Shown one piece after another: positions 6,511-8,795 of a stretch of 8,795 bases of DNA. The number at the start of each line of letters is the position of its first letter. Positions within the stretch are counted from its first letter, which is position 1. The notes below the pieces were generated by a model. That model worked only from the letters and a program-made list of their open reading frames with translations, was not told where the DNA came from and made no database searches. Both the position numbers and the translations under genes were made by a program. Origin of the DNA: a bacterium (lineage in GTDB: Bacteria > Armatimonadota > Fimbriimonadia > Fimbriimonadales > JBAXQP01); assembly GCA_037131655.1 (NCBI GenBank), contig JBAXQP010000102.1:1-8795 (forward strand), read 5' to 3'.

Positions 6511-7607
6511 ATTTGCCCCTCTTCGACAGTAAATAATGCTGCTTGAGAGATCATTTCATCAGAAAATGAAGCTAAATCAGTACAGGTGATAAAAACCTGC
6601 GTATTGCCGGTGAGAAAAGACATCACCTTGGCTCTTCGGGCGGCATCGAGGTCCGACATCACATCATCCAAAAGCACCACCGGCGGTTCACCGACTTCTT
6701 CTTGGGCCAATTGTGCTTCGGCTAGCTTTAAACTCAGTACCGCAGTACGCTGCTGGCCTTGCGAGCCATAGGTTCGTACTTCTTTTTCATTCACAAACAA
6801 GGCTACATCGTCTCTTTGGGGACCGACAAGAGTGCGGCCTATCCTTATTTCCTGGTTTCGTTTAGTTTCGAGTTGCTCTTCATAGGCTTGAGCCCAATTC
6901 ATATCCTCGGATGGTTGGACGTTAGGATGATAAGTGACCCTGAAAGTCTCTACGCCTTCGGTTAATCGCTGGTGGGCGTCATCGGCCAGGGGGGAAAGGC
7001 GCTTAATAAACTCCCATCGCATCTCCATCATCTGGGCGCCATATCGGACGATTTGCTCATCCCAGGCCTCCAGACAAGTCAATGGCCCATTCCCCTCCGC
7101 ATGTCGCTTTAGAAGCTCGTTACGTTGCGCCAAAGCCCTTCTAAAGTGGGCAAGACAAGTCACATAGCTCGGTCTAATTTGGGCAATTTCCAAATCCATA
7201 AACCGCCGACGCTCGGCCGGTTCCCCTCTTACTAATCCCAAATCCTGAGCGCTGAAGGTGACTGTATTGAGATTGCCAAATAAATCAATCACCCTAGGCC
7301 TTAACATGCCGTTAATTCGAACTTGTTTTCGTTCTTCGCTCGATAAGGCAATTTCCAGGCTGGTATCAACTCCACTATCTCGCATCACCTCTCCTGATAC
7401 GATAGCCGAATTTTCTCCCCATGATATAAGTTCATTTTCTTTCGTTGCTCGAAGGGGGCGGGTGGTAGAAAGGTGGTGTATACTTTCAAGAAGATTAGTT
7501 TTACCCTGGGCATTGGCGCCACGGATGATGTTAAGGCTTTTCTCCGGACGAAAATCCAGAAATCGGTAGTTTCTAAAATTGTTCAGCTTTAGTAATGTAA
7601 GTATCAT
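6498..7607 (-). CDS. recF: DNA replication and repair protein RecF, 369 aa
   Basis: RecF is an SMC-like ABC ATPase that, with RecO and RecR, loads RecA at single-strand gaps. It has the N-terminal LNNFRNY segment (8-14), Walker A GANAQGKTN (30-38), the ABC signature YGSQGQQRT (280-288) and Walker B with D-loop PVVLLDDVMSDLD (309-321). The length is normal and the gene is intact. It is the first gene after the origin-like region on its strand. The start has only a modest ribosome site (AGGT about 9 nt upstream). A TATAAT box about 95 nt upstream could drive recF and the overlapping dciA-comEC genes. dnaA and dnaN, which usually precede recF, are absent from the window. Confidence 0.97.
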   Translation of the reverse strand: MILTLLKLNNFRNYRFLDFRPEKSLNIIRGANAQGKTNLLESIHHLSTTRPLRATKENELISWGENSAIVSGEVMRDSGVDTSLEIALSSEERKQVRINGMLRPRVIDLFGNLNTVTFSAQDLGLVRGEPAERRRFMDLEIAQIRPSYVTCLAHFRRALAQRNELLKRHAEGNGPLTCLEAWDEQIVRYGAQMMEMRWEFIKRLSPLADDAHQRLTEGVETFRVTYHPNVQPSEDMNWAQAYEEQLETKRNQEIRIGRTLVGPQRDDVALFVNEKEVRTYGSQGQQRTAVLSLKLAEAQLAQEEVGEPPVVLLDDVMSDLDAARRAKVMSFLTGNTQVFITCTDLASFSDEMISQAALFTVEEGQICRD

Positions 7608-7680
7608 TCCAGCATAACCTGCCGTAATTAAACCTCATTTCGAGGCGCTGTTCCCAATTCCCTTCTTTCCCAATGGGAGT

Positions 7681-7973
7681 ATTTAATTACATTAGTATTT
7701 ATTATATATCTGTGGATGATGTGGAAGATGCTTTCAGAGGCTAAAAGTCTTAAAAGTAATAAGCATTAATGGATCATTTTATGGCAAGATGCCACGGCTC
7801 AGAACATTGAAAAACCTAACAAATTCCTCTAAGTTTTAATATAGGAGTTTGTGGATGGGCATGGGGATAGAAATAGGATAACCCCTCTGTTATCAACACC
7901 CCCTTCTTCCAAAAGGCAGGTAATTTTCCTATCAACAATCTTTCCACGAACTTATGCACATCAATGTGGAGAA
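7681..7973. other. oriC: Candidate chromosomal origin of replication (oriC)
   Basis: This part of the recF-upstream gap holds a run of DnaA-box-like sites. The best are TTATGCACA (7952-7960, fits TTATNCACA), TTATCAACA (7890-7898) and, on the minus strand, TCATCCACA (7711-7719) and TTCTCCACA (7965-7973). Weaker two-mismatch sites lie at 7720-7728, 7850-7858 and 7929-7937. A/T-rich blocks that could melt are present at 7681-7710 (27 of 30 bases A or T) and at about 7741-7850. Position beside recF and near parABS is typical of oriC. I saw no convincing protein-coding signal here. The exact limits and the unwinding element are uncertain. Confidence 0.65.
7701..7728 (-). promoter_or_regulatory. 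Possible recF promoter abutting tandem DnaA boxes
   Basis: A perfect minus-strand TATAAT (7701-7706) is followed upstream by two directly adjacent DnaA-box-like 9-mers at 7711-7719 (TCATCCACA, one mismatch) and 7720-7728 (TCTTCCACA, two mismatches). They occupy the spacer and -35 region, where no good -35 hexamer is present. The arrangement suggests that bound DnaA could control recF transcription. Inferred from sequence alone. Confidence 0.4.
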
Positions 7974-8020
7974 GTGGTTTTTGAACCTAAAAGGGCAGGT
8001 TATTATGTCAATCTCCATAC

Positions 8021-8060
8021 GTGTCATTACGAGGCTGATTGACCCGAAGTAACCTCCTCT
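8021..8060. repeat. Degenerate interspersed-repeat-like sequence
   Basis: GTCATTACGAGG (8023-8034) followed by CCGAAGTAACCTCCT (8044-8058) resembles the widespread bacterial repeat family beginning GTCATTGCGAGG and ending GAAGCAATCTC. It appears to be a decayed single copy. Recognition rests on memory of that family, not on a search. Confidence 0.4.
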
Positions 8061-8062
8061 AA

Positions 8063-8138
8063 ACGTCCCAACGGGACGTCATTCCGAGCGTAGTCGAAGA
8101 ATCTTCCGGAAAACCATTCGACTACGCTCAGGGTGACG
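8063..8138. repeat. Palindromic interspersed repeat with nested hairpin
   Basis: Arms of 22 nt at 8077-8098 and 8117-8138 are complementary at 19 positions, and two of the three mismatches could be G-U pairs in RNA. The 18-nt loop contains GAATCTTCCGG. A second perfect hairpin, ACGTCCC-AAC-GGGACGT (8063-8079), overlaps the left arm. The wording GTCATTCCGAGCG...GTCGAAGAATC and its inverted partner ending GGGTGACG is that of a common intergenic repeat family in several bacterial phyla. It may also end transcription between the upstream gene and oriC. Confidence 0.65.
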
Positions 8139-8252
8139 AGCCTTCGCTAAAGCTACGGCACGTAAGGAGCAAAACCCCCTGGTCTCCTAAAACAGAAAAG
8201 CTTGAACAGCAAGACGTTCAGGCATATAACTTTGCCGCAATACGAACTATGC
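8139..8252. other. Remaining intergenic sequence before the right-edge gene
   Basis: I see no gene here. A 7-bp inverted repeat (AGGCATA at 8220-8226, TATGCCT at 8248-8254) overlaps the stop codon of the right-edge gene. A minus-strand 4-bp stem followed by a T-rich run lies near 8190-8213. Neither is strong enough to call a terminator. Confidence 0.3.
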
Positions 8253-8795
8253 CTATTGTTTTAAATCGATATGGCGTTCTTTAGTGGGCTTTTCGACATT
8301 TACTTTGTTCTTTTTCGTCCACGTCTTTAAAGCTTTCGTGAGAGGGGCGGGGTTTTCTATGCTTTTGATGCTCATTCTTTCGCCGTTGATGACGCCGATG
8401 TCGTTGAGGAAGCTGATGGGGGTGATGACAGCGACGAGATAGTTTCTTTTTGCGTCCGAAGTGGTTTTTGAGTACCAAGTCTTATTGTAACGGATGTACC
8501 AAATGCCCACGTCGCGAGTGTTCTTGACCTGCTTGCAAACAGAAGCGTAGGCTTCATAGGGAACGACTCCTACAATAATGCCTAAGCTATCACGAGTGGC
8601 TTTATCGGTATTTTGGAAGGTGGATGCTATTCTCGCTTCATCCAGATCGTCAACTGACATAGAAACACCGGGCACGCGGGTGATTTTAACCTCTGCGATA
8701 TCATCTTTGGCCATACTTGCGCCAATCCAATTGAGCAGCCCTAAAGAAGTCGAGTCGCCTCCTGCTACCGTGTTGCTATAGACGATGTTTTCTTT
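8253..8795 (-). CDS. Unrecognised protein, 5' end beyond the window (180 aa visible)
   Basis: The reading frame is open from the right edge to a TAG at 8253-8255. An ATG at 8714 exists, but the 27 codons upstream of it are also open and protein-like (SLGLLNWIGAS just before it), and no ribosome site precedes the ATG, so the true start is probably outside the window. The visible part is soluble, Lys-rich at the C-terminus (TKKNKVNVEKPTKERHIDLK), with a central hydrophobic strand (SLGIIVGVVPYEAY) and an aromatic stretch (VGIWYIRYNKTWYSKT). I see no catalytic motif, membrane segment or known domain. It is transcribed toward the origin-like region. It is not DnaA or DnaN as far as the visible part shows. 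Confidence 0.7.
   Translation of the reverse strand, partial: KENIVYSNTVAGGDSTSLGLLNWIGASMAKDDIAEVKITRVPGVSMSVDDLDEARIASTFQNTDKATRDSLGIIVGVVPYEAYASVCKQVKNTRDVGIWYIRYNKTWYSKTTSDAKRNYLVAVITPISFLNDIGVINGERMSIKSIENPAPLTKALKTWTKKNKVNVEKPTKERHIDLKQ

Noticed and set aside
7851..8042. 63-codon plus-strand open frame across the origin-like region, GTG start after AGGAG
   Set aside because: The ribosome site is only 3 nt from the GTG, the composition is not protein-like, and the frame covers DnaA boxes on both strands.
8190..8254. Weak hairpins as terminator of the right-edge gene
   Set aside because: The 4-bp stem and the 7-bp stem with a 21-nt loop are too weak, and the latter has no T-run; the palindrome at 8063-8138 is a better candidate.

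Overview
The window reads as the replication-origin and chromosome-partitioning neighbourhood of a bacterial chromosome. From about 8.8 kb down to 1.8 kb the minus strand carries, in transcription order: the 3' part of an unrecognised gene, an origin-like intergenic region with DnaA boxes, recF, a DUF721/dciA gene, comEC split into two genes, parA and parB. A perfect 16-bp parS site lies at the end of a plus-strand VanZ-like gene that converges on parB. Beyond it a divergent promoter pair drives the VanZ-like gene on one side and a secreted protein of unknown function on the other. A strong hairpin terminator closes the left edge. I saw no tRNA, rRNA, CRISPR array, transposase or phage gene.

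The organism cannot be named from this sequence. It is moderate in GC and uses ordinary Shine-Dalgarno sites, many of them strong. It has DciA rather than a DnaC-type loader, chromosomal ParABS and ComEC, which suggests a free-living bacterium outside the Enterobacteria. A CxxC...CxxC tail on the DUF721 protein, a two-gene ComEC and oriC next to recF without dnaA or dnaN suggest a less-studied phylum. Armatimonadota or Chloroflexota-like is only a guess.

Layout. 1-70: terminator. 71-1147 (-): secreted protein. 1148-1302: back-to-back divergent promoters. 1303-1779 (+): VanZ-like membrane protein with parS in its last codons. 1776-2627 (-): parB. 2605-3384 (-): parA, GTG start preferred. 3385-3577: A/T-rich parA leader plus small hairpins. 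3578-4462 (-): ComEC-type metallo-beta-lactamase protein. 4449-5936 (-): ComEC channel protein. 5929-6510 (-): dciA. 6498-7607 (-): recF. 7608-8020: origin-like region. 8021-8140: interspersed palindromic repeats. 8253 to the right edge (-): 3' part of an unrecognised gene.

The genes from recF to the ComEC-type hydrolase overlap by 8-14 nt at every junction, and parA/parB overlap by 23 nt. This gives two translationally coupled units. RecF and DciA act at replication forks, ComEC and its hydrolase handle incoming DNA, and ParA/ParB with parS segregate the origin. The strongest unexpected signal is a second dense group of DnaA boxes, including the only two perfect TTATCCACA sites I found, inside the 5' part of comEC about 1.9 kb from the intergenic origin-like region. 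This suggests a two-part origin or a DnaA-titrating site.
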